Origin: a bacterium
GTDB taxonomy: Bacteria; Zhuqueibacterota; Zhuqueibacteria; Thermofontimicrobiales; Thermofontimicrobiaceae
Reading direction: 5' to 3'
NCBI GenBank assembly: GCA_011046315.1
Contig: DSAU01000032.1
Location: 1-18,890, forward strand
Length of the DNA stretch: 18,890 nucleotides
Below the pieces are notes generated by a model. The model did no database searches and had not been told where the DNA came from. It saw only the letters and a program-made list of their open reading frames with translations. Both the position numbers and the translations under genes were made by a program. Of the stretch, positions 8,176-15,281 are shown one piece after another; position 1 is the first letter of the stretch, and each line of letters begins with the position of its first letter.

Positions 8176-8924
8176 TGATCAATATTAAAAGTATCCGAGA
8201 AATTGAGCTGATAAAAAGAAGCAGTGAAATTTTAATCGAAACGTTTCAACTGATCGATAGACTTATCGAACCGGGAATTGTAACCCGGCAGATTGATCGG
8301 GAAGTCGAAAAATTTATTTTATCAAAAGGCGCAAAACCCGCCTTTAAAGGTTATCGAGGTTTTCCGGCGAGTGTTTGTATTTCAATTGATGATCAGGTTG
8401 TGCACGGTATCCCAAATGATCGCAAACTCGAACTGGGCCAAATCGTTGGGATTGACATCGGTGTCGAAAAAAAAAATTATTTTTCAGACGCTGCCAAAAC
8501 ATATCAGATCGGTGAAATCACTGATGATATTAAGCGGTTGCTACAGATAACTGAACAAGCGTTGCAGCGCGGGATCGATGCGGCACAGGAAAACCATCGG
8601 CTATCTGATATCTCCCATGTGATTCAACAACATGTTGAAAAGGCTGGTTTTTCTGTTGTTCGGGATCTGGTTGGACATGGAATCGGCAAACAACTGCATG
8701 AAGACCCTCAAATTCCAAACTATGGCAAACCCAACCAGGGTCCGCGCTTGAAACCAGGGATGGTATTAGCTATCGAACCGATGGTGAATATGGGGGACTA
8801 CAGGGTTGTATTTGATAATGATAAGTGGACGGTGCGTACCGCTGACGGATTGCCGTCAGCTCATTTTGAACATACTGTTCTCATTACAAATAATCAACCT
8901 GAAATATTAACATTAGGTAGGTAA
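8175..8924 (+). CDS. map: Methionine aminopeptidase, type I
   Basis: Removes the initiator methionine from new proteins. All five metal-binding residues of the family are present: D94 (in VGIDIG), D105 (in YFSDAA), H168 (in VGHGIG), E201 (in LAIEPM) and E232 (in HFEHT). The substrate-binding histidines H77 and H175 are also in place. At 249 residues and without an N-terminal zinc-finger extension, it is the short type Ia form. Its start overlaps the adk stop by one base, and infA follows after 15 bases. Confidence 0.98.
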   Translation: MINIKSIREIELIKRSSEILIETFQLIDRLIEPGIVTRQIDREVEKFILSKGAKPAFKGYRGFPASVCISIDDQVVHGIPNDRKLELGQIVGIDIGVEKKNYFSDAAKTYQIGEITDDIKRLLQITEQALQRGIDAAQENHRLSDISHVIQQHVEKAGFSVVRDLVGHGIGKQLHEDPQIPNYGKPNQGPRLKPGMVLAIEPMVNMGDYRVVFDNDKWTVRTADGLPSAHFEHTVLITNNQPEILTLGR

Positions 8925-8939
8925 AAGGGAGTTTTTTTT

Positions 8940-9158
8940 ATGCCAAAAGAAGAAGCAATTAAAGTGGACGGTACCATTATTGAAACGCTGCCCAATGCTT
9001 CTTTCAAAGTGGAATTGGAGAATGGTCACCAGGTATTGGCGCATATTTCAGGAAAGATGAGAATGCATTTTATCAAAATTTTGCCTGGTGATAAAGTGAC
9101 AGTGGAATTGTCCCCTTATGATTTAACCCGGGGGAGAATCACCTATCGTTACAAATAG
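8940..9158 (+). CDS. infA: Translation initiation factor IF-1
   Basis: IF-1 is a single OB-fold protein that binds the A site of the 30S subunit during initiation. The 72-residue product contains the classical segments I-K-V-D-G-T-I-I-E-T-L-P-N-A-S-F-K-V-E-L-E-N-G, HISGKMRMHFIKILPGDKVTVELSPYDLTRGRITYR, with a length typical of the family. GGGAG at 8927-8931 is 8 bases upstream of the ATG. It sits between map and rpmJ as in many spc-alpha clusters. Confidence 0.98.
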   Translation: MPKEEAIKVDGTIIETLPNASFKVELENGHQVLAHISGKMRMHFIKILPGDKVTVELSPYDLTRGRITYRYK

Positions 9159-9203
9159 AAAAAACGTGATTAAAAACAGAGTTGTGAACAGTGCGGAGCA
9201 GTC

Positions 9204-9317
9204 ATGAAAGTCAGATCTTCTGTAAAAAAAATGTGCGACGGATGCAAGATAATTCGCAGAAAAGGAAAAGTGATCGTCATCTGTAAGAATCCACGACATA
9301 AACAGCGACAAGGTTAG
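9204..9317 (+). CDS. rpmJ: 50S ribosomal protein L36, zinc-binding type
   Basis: A 37-codon gene beginning MKVRSSVKKMCDGCKIIRRKG and ending NPRHKQRQG. The zinc motif C11-x2-C14-x12-C27-x4-H32 is complete, marking the cysteine-containing form of L36. A CGGAG at 9194-9198 provides a ribosome-binding site for the ATG at 9204. Location between infA and rpsM is canonical. Confidence 0.97.
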   Translation: MKVRSSVKKMCDGCKIIRRKGKVIVICKNPRHKQRQG

Positions 9318-9343
9318 AATCTTTTTAAATTTAGGAGGACATT

Positions 9344-9715
9344 TTGGCTCGTATTTCAGGAGTTGATCTTCCCAACGAGAAAAAAATTGAAATTGCCCTG
9401 ACATACATTTACGGCATTGGGAATGCAATTGCAAAAGAGATCGTCGAAAAAGCCCAGATTAATCCAGATCTTCGCGTCAAGGATTTGAGTAATGAAGACC
9501 TGGGTAAACTTCGAACCGCTTTATCCGATTACAAGGTTGAGGGTGCTTTGAGGACCGAAGTCTCTATGAATATCAAGCGATTGATGGATATTGGGTGTTA
9601 CCGGGGAATTCGACACCGCAGAGGTTTGCCGGTTCGGGGGCAGAGAACGCATACTAACGCCCGAACCCGGTCAGGAAAGCGACGGGCTGTCGGTATAAAG
9701 AAGAAGGGGAGCTAA
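9344..9715 (+). CDS. rpsM: 30S ribosomal protein S13
   Basis: S13 lies in the head of the small subunit and contacts the P-site tRNA and the 50S bridge. The start is a TTG at 9344, with a perfect AGGAGG at 9333-9338 five bases upstream; the protein begins MARISGVDLPNEKKIEIALTYIYGIG. The 123-residue product has the helix-hairpin-helix N-terminal domain and the basic tail GIRHRRGLPVRGQRTHTNARTRSGKRRAVG. Unlike most gaps in the cluster, the gap to rpsK is long (140 bases) and contains a hairpin with a T-run. Confidence 0.98.
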   Translation: MARISGVDLPNEKKIEIALTYIYGIGNAIAKEIVEKAQINPDLRVKDLSNEDLGKLRTALSDYKVEGALRTEVSMNIKRLMDIGCYRGIRHRRGLPVRGQRTHTNARTRSGKRRAVGIKKKGS

Positions 9716-9720
9716 ATTTG

Positions 9721-9783
9721 CTGGAAATCCCCCTGAATTCGAGAAGTGAATTTGAAAGGGGTACCAGGATTTGGTTTTTTTTT
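9721..9783 (+). terminator. Candidate internal terminator or attenuator between rpsM and rpsK
   Basis: A foldable segment ends in nine consecutive T (9775-9783). CCCC at 9730-9733 can pair with GGGG at 9758-9761, with an inner stem AATTC (9736-9740) against GAATT (9748-9752) and two G-U pairs. Outside it, CTGG (9721-9724) can pair with CCAG (9764-9767). An alternative outer stem, AAATCC (9725-9730) with GGATTT (9767-9772), would bring the helix almost next to the T-run. The two forms exclude each other. Full termination would cut off rpoA, so partial read-through, attenuation or a downstream promoter is likelier. Function is inferred. Confidence 0.45.
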
Positions 9784-9855
9784 AATCTATCAAGAAATTA
9801 TTTATAACATTAAAGTTTGTTTTTTAATTAACACTCTTTTAACCGGAGGTTAGCT

Positions 9856-10245
9856 TTGGCAAGTCCAAAAGGAAGAAAAGTCAAAAAACGTGAAAAGGTC
9901 GAGGCAAACGGCGTTGCTCATGTGAAAGCAACGTTTAATAATACAATTATATCATTAACCGACAATTACGGCAATGTCATCTCCTGGGCATCCGCCGGTA
10001 AGGTAGGATTTAAAGGCTCGCGAAAGAGCACACCGTTCGCGGCGCAGTTGGCAGCCGAGTCCGCGGTAAAGGAAGCAATGGATCTTGGATTGCGTCGCGT
10101 TGAAGTGTTGGTAAAAGGTCCCGGATCAGGGAGAGAAGCGGCTGTTCGATCTATCCAGGCTGCCGGTCTTGAAATTTCGGCGATCAAGGATGTAACTCCA
10201 ATTCCGCACAACGGATGCCGGCCGCCAAAAAAACGTCGCGTATAA
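9856..10245 (+). CDS. rpsK: 30S ribosomal protein S11
   Basis: S11 forms part of the small-subunit platform near the mRNA exit. It starts at a TTG at 9856, with GGAGG at 9845-9849 six bases upstream. The 129-residue protein has the S11 core GVAHVKATFNNTIISLTDNYGNVISWASAGKVGFKGSRKSTPFAAQ and the C-terminal signature around TPIPHNGCRPPKKRRV. The preceding 140-base leader is mostly T- and A-rich after the hairpin and may hold a promoter: TATAAC at 9803-9808 could be a -10 box, but I see no good -35. Confidence 0.98.
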   Translation: MASPKGRKVKKREKVEANGVAHVKATFNNTIISLTDNYGNVISWASAGKVGFKGSRKSTPFAAQLAAESAVKEAMDLGLRRVEVLVKGPGSGREAAVRSIQAAGLEISAIKDVTPIPHNGCRPPKKRRV

Positions 10246-10289
10246 TCAGAGAAATATTTATTATAATCTAATTTGGAGATAGTTAATAG

Positions 10290-10919
10290 ATGGCAAGATA
10301 TACAGGACCGGATTGTAAACTCTGCCGCCGAGAGGGACAAAAACTTTTTTTGAAAGGCAACAAATGTGTTTCGAACAAATGTCCATTTGAAACAAAAGGA
10401 TATGCTCCGGGACAACACGGCAGAACCAGGCGCTTTAAGCAGTCGGAATATGGCATACAGTTGAGAGAAAAACAGAAAGTCCGCCGTATTTATGGAATAT
10501 TGGAATCGCAGTTCCGTAATTATTTCAAAGAAGCTGATCAAATGAAAGGAATTACCGGCGAAAATCTGTTACGATTACTGGAGAGTCGATTAGATAATGT
10601 CATCTACCGGCTGGGTTTTGCTCCTTCGCGTAAATCAGCAAGACAGTTAGTTCGACATCGCCACTTTCTGGTTAATGATCAATTGGTGGATATTCCCTCG
10701 TATCATGTGCGGGTCGGTGATGTGATTAAAGTTAAAGAGAACAGCAAAAAACTTAAAACAATTCACTCATCGTTGCGCAAGATAAGGGATGATCGTCAGT
10801 ATAATTGGCTAACACTTGATAAAGCCAATCTAATCGGTACGTTCATGAACATTCCCCATCGCGAGGATATCCCGGACATGATCAATGAATCGTTAATCGT
10901 TGAATTGTATTCCAAGTAA
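10290..10919 (+). CDS. rpsD: 30S ribosomal protein S4, zinc-binding type
   Basis: S4 is a primary 16S rRNA-binding protein, and in several bacteria a translational repressor of its own operon. The 209-residue protein begins MARYTGPDCKLCRREG and carries a complete zinc site C9, C12, C26, C31, so it is the C+ form. An S4 RNA-binding domain is at about residues 97-160 (LLRLLESRLDNVIYRLGFAPSRKSARQLVRHRHFLVNDQLVDIPSYHVRVGD). GGAG at 10274-10277 precedes the ATG. It sits between rpsK and rpoA. Confidence 0.98.
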   Translation: MARYTGPDCKLCRREGQKLFLKGNKCVSNKCPFETKGYAPGQHGRTRRFKQSEYGIQLREKQKVRRIYGILESQFRNYFKEADQMKGITGENLLRLLESRLDNVIYRLGFAPSRKSARQLVRHRHFLVNDQLVDIPSYHVRVGDVIKVKENSKKLKTIHSSLRKIRDDRQYNWLTLDKANLIGTFMNIPHREDIPDMINESLIVELYSK

Positions 10920-10927
10920 TTTTTTTA

Positions 10928-10948
10928 CAACGTTTATCAAAAACGTTG
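10928..10948 (+). other. Intergenic hairpin between rpsD and rpoA
   Basis: A perfect 8-bp inverted repeat, CAACGTTT (10928-10935) and AAACGTTG (10941-10948), has a 5-base loop (ATCAA). A T-run precedes it and none follows, so on the + strand it is not a Rho-independent terminator. It could be an RNA processing site, an mRNA-stability element or a protein-binding site in the rpoA leader. The structure is plain; the role is unknown. Confidence 0.5.
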
Positions 10949-10996
10949 ACAATAGGAACAGTAACTTTAAACCTCAAGTGTTGAGGAGTTTGAATA

Positions 10997-11983
10997 ATGA
11001 ACTGGCTAAATTTTAGAATGCCTGAGAGTATCGAACTTGACGAATCTACATATACCAATAATTATGGAAAATTTGTTGTTCAGCCTTTAGAACGGGGCTT
11101 TGGGCTGACCATTGGTAACGCACTGCGTCGCGTTCTGCTTTCTTCGTTGCCTGGCTCGGCGATAACATCAATCAGGATTGAGAATGTCTTGCATGAATTC
11201 TCGACAATCCCCGGTGTGGTGGAAGATGTTGCTGAATTAGTGCTCAATTTAAAGCAGGTGCGCATCAAGCTTGTTCATCGAAAACCTGATAAAGTTGTAT
11301 TGGATTTAAAAGGTCCCAGAGAGTTTAATGCTGGCGATATCATGGACGGGACCACTGATTTTGAAGTTCTTAATCCAGACCAGCATATCGCGACTTTGAA
11401 TGACGAAGCTGAATTCCGAATGGAACTTAGAATCGGCAGAGGCAAAGGTTATGTCCCGGCTGAGGAGAACAAGATACCGGATCAACCGATTGGCACAATT
11501 CCCATCGATGCAATATTTTCGCCGGTGAAAAAGGTCAGCTATTATGTAGAAAATACCCGCGTTGGTCAAAAAGTGGATTTCGAGCGGTTGATTATGGAGA
11601 TTTTTACCGATGGCAGCATTACCCCGGATGATGCACTCACTTACGCCGGGAAAATATTGAAGGATCACATCGAGCTGTTCATCAATTTCGATATTGAACC
11701 GGAAGTGGAAGAAGGCCCCGAAATTGATGAAGAAGTAATCCGAATTCGAAAACTGTTAAAAATGAGTGTTGATGAACTGGAGCTTTCTGTCAGATCTCAC
11801 AACTGTTTGATGGCTGCAAACATAAAAACCATCAGTGATCTGGTGAGAAGGGATGAGCAGGAAATGCTTAAGTTTAGAAATTTTGGTCGAAAATCCCTTA
11901 CCGAATTGGGCAAAATTCTGGATGAAAAAGGTCTCCACTTTGGCATGGATGTGGACAAATATCTCAAATCTGAAAATTATTGA
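10997..11983 (+). CDS. rpoA: RNA polymerase alpha subunit
   Basis: The alpha subunit dimerises to start assembly of RNA polymerase, and its C-terminal domain binds promoter UP elements and activators. The 328-residue protein has the N-terminal assembly domain (residues about 1-230, with PLERGFGLTIGNALRRVLLSSLPG near 33 and DGSITPDDALTYAGKILKDH near 205), an acidic linker rich in E near residues 235-247, and the C-terminal domain with ELELSVRSHNCLMAANIKTISDLV at about 259-282. GAGGAG at 10983-10988 lies 8 bases before the ATG. Confidence 0.98.
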   Translation: MNWLNFRMPESIELDESTYTNNYGKFVVQPLERGFGLTIGNALRRVLLSSLPGSAITSIRIENVLHEFSTIPGVVEDVAELVLNLKQVRIKLVHRKPDKVVLDLKGPREFNAGDIMDGTTDFEVLNPDQHIATLNDEAEFRMELRIGRGKGYVPAEENKIPDQPIGTIPIDAIFSPVKKVSYYVENTRVGQKVDFERLIMEIFTDGSITPDDALTYAGKILKDHIELFINFDIEPEVEEGPEIDEEVIRIRKLLKMSVDELELSVRSHNCLMAANIKTISDLVRRDEQEMLKFRNFGRKSLTELGKILDEKGLHFGMDVDKYLKSENY

Positions 11984-12000
11984 TTGAAGGATTAGGAAAA

Positions 12001-12453
12001 ATGAGACATCGAAAAGCGTTCAATAAACTCAATCGAACTGCAAGCCATCGCAAAGCGTTGTTGGCGAATATGACAACCCAATTATTCACTCATAAACGTA
12101 TTAAAACTACCGCAGTGAAAGCAAAAGCGGTTCGACCTGTTGCAGAAAGGTTGATTACCTTTGCTAAAAAAGACACGCTGGCTTCGAGAAGACAAGTCTT
12201 AAAAACTGTTCGCGACAAAACTGTGATTAAGCAATTATTCAATGATATTGCCCCAACTTACCAATCCCGACCGGGAGGTTATACCCGGATTGTGAAATTG
12301 GGTCAGCGGCAGGGAGACGGCGCTGAACTGGCGTATCTCGAACTTGTTGGATTTGAAAGTGTCCGCAAAGAGAAAAAAGCCAAGGGAAAGAAATCAACTA
12401 AGAAAACAAAAGAGAAGGTAGAGACGGAAACACCGGCTGGAGAAGACGATTAG
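12001..12453 (+). CDS. rplQ: 50S ribosomal protein L17 with lysine-rich tail
   Basis: L17 lies near the exit tunnel of the large subunit. The frame extends back to 11980, but L17 begins MRHRKAFNKLNRTASHRKALLANM, which fixes the ATG at 12001; AGGA at 11994-11997 and GAAGGA at 11986-11991 are possible ribosome-binding sites. The product is 150 residues. The last 35 or so, rich in K, E and T, form a low-complexity charged tail beyond the conserved core. This is the last gene of the alpha operon and is followed by a terminator. Confidence 0.97.
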   Translation: MRHRKAFNKLNRTASHRKALLANMTTQLFTHKRIKTTAVKAKAVRPVAERLITFAKKDTLASRRQVLKTVRDKTVIKQLFNDIAPTYQSRPGGYTRIVKLGQRQGDGAELAYLELVGFESVRKEKKAKGKKSTKKTKEKVETETPAGEDD

Positions 12454-12483
12454 CAAAAGCATTATTGAATTGTTAAAAAATAC

Positions 12484-12522
12484 AAAAGCAGTTGCCATTA
12501 ATTGGTGCAACTGCTTTTTTTT
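12484..12522 (+). terminator. Rho-independent terminator of the alpha operon
   Basis: AAAAGCAGTTGC (12484-12495) pairs with GCAACTGCTTTT (12507-12518), an 11-base loop separates them, and eight T follow from 12515 to 12522. It lies 31 bases after the rplQ stop. Read on the - strand the same hairpin is followed by only four T, so it may also stop the convergent iron operon, though less strongly. Confidence 0.92.
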
Positions 12523-12557
12523 GATGGGTGCAGGTAAGCAAAAGAGTGTAAGGTCTA

Positions 12558-13262
12558 TCATGACGAATTTTCCTCGTGCCAGACCAGGATATCTTTAGCA
12601 ACATTTTCATCCAGTGCAATTTGTGTAGAATTAATGCGGACAACCAGTACCGGGTATTTTTGGTGAATCCTGATCGTCACGCCCGGTTTTATTCCCAGTT
12701 GGGTCAGTTGATGCATTCGCGGATTCGATTGTGTGTTAATATAGGCGACTTTTGCCTGTTGTCCGGTATTGAGTTCGGTAATTTTTTGGGTGGCGGTATC
12801 AACAGAGTTCCTTGCCTCGCGACAACATTGTCCTTCCGGTATGGGCAATCCATGGGGACAGACTTTGGGATGTCCCAGCAATGTACAAATCCCGTCAACA
12901 ATACTGGGTATCACGATATGTTCGAATTCACAGGCGCCGGCTTCAGCCTGCTCAATTTTTAAATTTAAAATATCGGTTAATAAACGCTCAGCCAGACGAT
13001 GTGAACGTATAAGTTGTCGAGCACTGCGTTCACCCTTCGGTGTAAACTTGATTTCGCTCGGAGTTTCCTCAACCAATCCCCGTTGTTTAAGCGCCTCTGA
13101 AATCGATGGATCCCAATCGCTGTTAACATCATTGAGAAATTTTTTGATATCGGTTCCGTGTTTCTCATGCAAATGCCAGAGAATTTCCAAATATTCATCC
13201 AACTCTCTTTGTTGCTGAGAGGAAATGATTTGTTTGTGTCGATAGCGTTTTCTTTTCTGCAT
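12558..13262 (-). CDS. DtxR/MntR-family metalloregulator with C-terminal FeoA-like domain
   Basis: Probable metal-sensing transcription regulator, 234 residues. The N-terminal third is a shortened, atypical winged helix region ending in RGLVEE and a wing FTPKGE. The dimer/metal domain follows at about 85-150 (SHRLAERLLTDILNL, ACEFEHIV, CTLLGHPKVCPHGLPIPEG). Aligned to DtxR, H88, E92, C111, E114 and H115 keep the metal ligands, while the position of Met10 is E23 and that of His98 is E107. Residues about 160-228 match FeoA (SH3-like). GAGGG at 13272-13276 gives a ribosome-binding site 9 bases before the ATG. feoB ends six bases upstream. Sensing of Fe(II) or Mn(II) is inferred. Confidence 0.88.
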   Translation of the reverse strand: MQKRKRYRHKQIISSQQQRELDEYLEILWHLHEKHGTDIKKFLNDVNSDWDPSISEALKQRGLVEETPSEIKFTPKGERSARQLIRSHRLAERLLTDILNLKIEQAEAGACEFEHIVIPSIVDGICTLLGHPKVCPHGLPIPEGQCCREARNSVDTATQKITELNTGQQAKVAYINTQSNPRMHQLTQLGIKPGVTIRIHQKYPVLVVRINSTQIALDENVAKDILVWHEENSS

Positions 13263-13268
13263 CGTCGA

Positions 13269-15281
13269 CTACCCTCGGTAATTAATCAATTGGAGCAGTA
13301 TATTCACCAATCCACCGATCAAGATGGAAATTAACGTTATTGCTGCAATTAGGATAACTGATTTTTTAAATTTCAACTCTTTGAAAATTGCCATCACATT
13401 TGAAATGCAAGGAATGAACAGCGTTATTACGATTATGGCGACAATAACCTGTGCCGTGCTTAGCTGTCCAGAAGCTGCCATGTTCATGATCAATACAGCT
13501 CCGGCTTCGGATCGCGCCAAGCTCATTACCATCGCTTCTGAAAAGTTAATGGGTAAACTGAGAAAATCAACCACTACCGGTCGTAGCGCCATTTCCAACA
13601 ATCTCATTAATGACGTTTCATCGAGTACAAACAGAATAAATGCGCCGACTAAAAATAGCGGTACCGCTTCTTTTAAAAACCAGACGGTTCGGTAAAATGT
13701 TTTTTGAAAAAGAAGCCGAACATCCGGGATCCGTATCGGCGGTAGTTCGATAATAAAGTCTGACTGTTTGTCCTGAGGAATTATCTTGTTTAAAATTAAT
13801 CCCGCACTCATTTCAAGGATGAGCAAAATAAACATTACCAGCCCGAAAGCCAACAACGGTTCCCGTGATAGCACGGCGATGATAATGCTCATTTGACTGG
13901 AACAGGGAATGGCAAGCCCGATCAAGAAAATAGCGATGTATTTTTCTTTTTTGGTGTCCAAGATTTTTGTGGAAATGGTTGCCATGGTTTTACAGCCGAA
14001 TCCCAGTACTATTGGCAAAATCGACTTGCCGGTTAACCCAATTTTTTTAAAGACGCGGCTGGTAAGAATGATTAAGTTGGTCAGATAACCGGTATCTTCT
14101 AATAAATTCAACATTAGGAAGAACAGTGTGATGATCGGAAGTACGGTGCCAACAGCATTAAACAAGCCGGTAGTTAGCAGACCATAGTCTCCGATGATCA
14201 TTCGCTTGAAAAAGGGTTGTGTTATCACCGATTCCAGGTAGCTGATTAGCGGTGCAAAAAGCTGATTTTCAATGGTAGTAACCAGAAAACTTGCCCCAAA
14301 TTTTCCGACGATGAGGTAGGTTACAGCCACAATTCCAATCATGATAAACCAGCCGAAAATGGGATGTCGAGACAGCTCGCCGAATTTTTGGACACCAAAT
14401 TTAGTGAGCTCTTCTTTTTTCAGGACAACGCTGTTGACCACATTGCGAATCCAGTTGGTTTGCGAATTGAGAAATGTGATCGACAGATTGACAATATATT
14501 TATCGATAAAGCGGATGAAATTTTGATTGACTTGTGCCACTGTGCGACTGTCATAATGTTCGGAAAGCCATTTTTTTGCGAATGGATCTTCCATCGCGTA
14601 GAGCGTAAAAATTGACTGTGGTGGACCATTGCTGTCCGGGAAAATGCTTTCCATTTGTTTAAAATATTTTTTACAGATAATGGGGTAGTTTCTGGGATTC
14701 TTACTCACTGTTAAAGAAGACAGGATTTTTTTAACATTATCAATCCCTTTATTTTCGGTGGCGATGGTTTCGATAATCGGAACTCCCAACGATTCCGATA
14801 GCACTCGGGAATTTATTCGAATGCCGTGCATTCCCAGTTCGTCATTCATATTGAGAACAACCAACAGCGGCAGATTTAATTCGAGCAGTTGTGCAGTCAG
14901 CAGCAGCGATTGTTCCAGCTTTGCCGCTTCAATGACTTGAATAATGATCTTATCACGGTCATCAAATATCAGTTTTCTTGTCAGTTGACCTTCTTCAGAT
15001 GGATTATCCAACCGATAGATGCCAGCCGTATCCACCAACTCGTAAATATCCGTTCCGATTTGTATAAAATCAGAATTCAATTCAATGGTAGTAAAGGAAT
15101 AATTTGCGGTAATGGCATGTTTTTGTGCAAGTTTATTATAGATAGTGGTTTTCCCGACATTGGGATTGCCCACGATTAAAATAAGCGGTTTTTTGTTCAG
15201 CTCAGTTTGTTTATTTATTGTGTCCGATTTCGTTTTCATTGCCATTTTAAGTAATTGTTCTTTATTCCAATTCGTTTTCAT
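13269..15281 (-). CDS. feoB: Ferrous iron transporter FeoB
   Basis: Inner-membrane Fe(II) importer with a cytoplasmic G domain. The start chosen is the ATG at 15281, whose A is the last base of the fur stop (TAATG); the frame reaches back to a TTG at 15302 and an ATG at 15293, so 670 to 677 residues are possible. From 15281, G1 is GNPNVGKTT at 38-46, G3 DTAG at 84-87 and G4 NMND at 144-147. A helical linker and a membrane domain of about 8-10 helices follow. The two gate motifs are GFGCKT (427-432) and IPCSSQ (458-463) instead of the GFGCNVPA and SCxAR forms of E. coli FeoB; IPCISN follows at 623-628. No FeoA domain is fused to it. Confidence 0.95.
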   Translation of the reverse strand: MKTNWNKEQLLKMAMKTKSDTINKQTELNKKPLILIVGNPNVGKTTIYNKLAQKHAITANYSFTTIELNSDFIQIGTDIYELVDTAGIYRLDNPSEEGQLTRKLIFDDRDKIIIQVIEAAKLEQSLLLTAQLLELNLPLLVVLNMNDELGMHGIRINSRVLSESLGVPIIETIATENKGIDNVKKILSSLTVSKNPRNYPIICKKYFKQMESIFPDSNGPPQSIFTLYAMEDPFAKKWLSEHYDSRTVAQVNQNFIRFIDKYIVNLSITFLNSQTNWIRNVVNSVVLKKEELTKFGVQKFGELSRHPIFGWFIMIGIVAVTYLIVGKFGASFLVTTIENQLFAPLISYLESVITQPFFKRMIIGDYGLLTTGLFNAVGTVLPIITLFFLMLNLLEDTGYLTNLIILTSRVFKKIGLTGKSILPIVLGFGCKTMATISTKILDTKKEKYIAIFLIGLAIPCSSQMSIIIAVLSREPLLAFGLVMFILLILEMSAGLILNKIIPQDKQSDFIIELPPIRIPDVRLLFQKTFYRTVWFLKEAVPLFLVGAFILFVLDETSLMRLLEMALRPVVVDFLSLPINFSEAMVMSLARSEAGAVLIMNMAASGQLSTAQVIVAIIVITLFIPCISNVMAIFKELKFKKSVILIAAITLISILIGGLVNILLQLINYRG

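Noticed and set aside
9966..10541. A 191-codon minus-strand open frame across rpsK and rpsD
   Set aside because: It is antisense to two conserved ribosomal genes and encodes nothing recognisable; its length is explained by the coding constraints of the other strand.
12576..13218. Plus-strand open frames opposite the DtxR-like gene (12576-12962 and 12769-13218)
   Set aside because: They mirror a gene with clear family motifs on the other strand, lack good ribosome-binding sites and show no recognisable domain.
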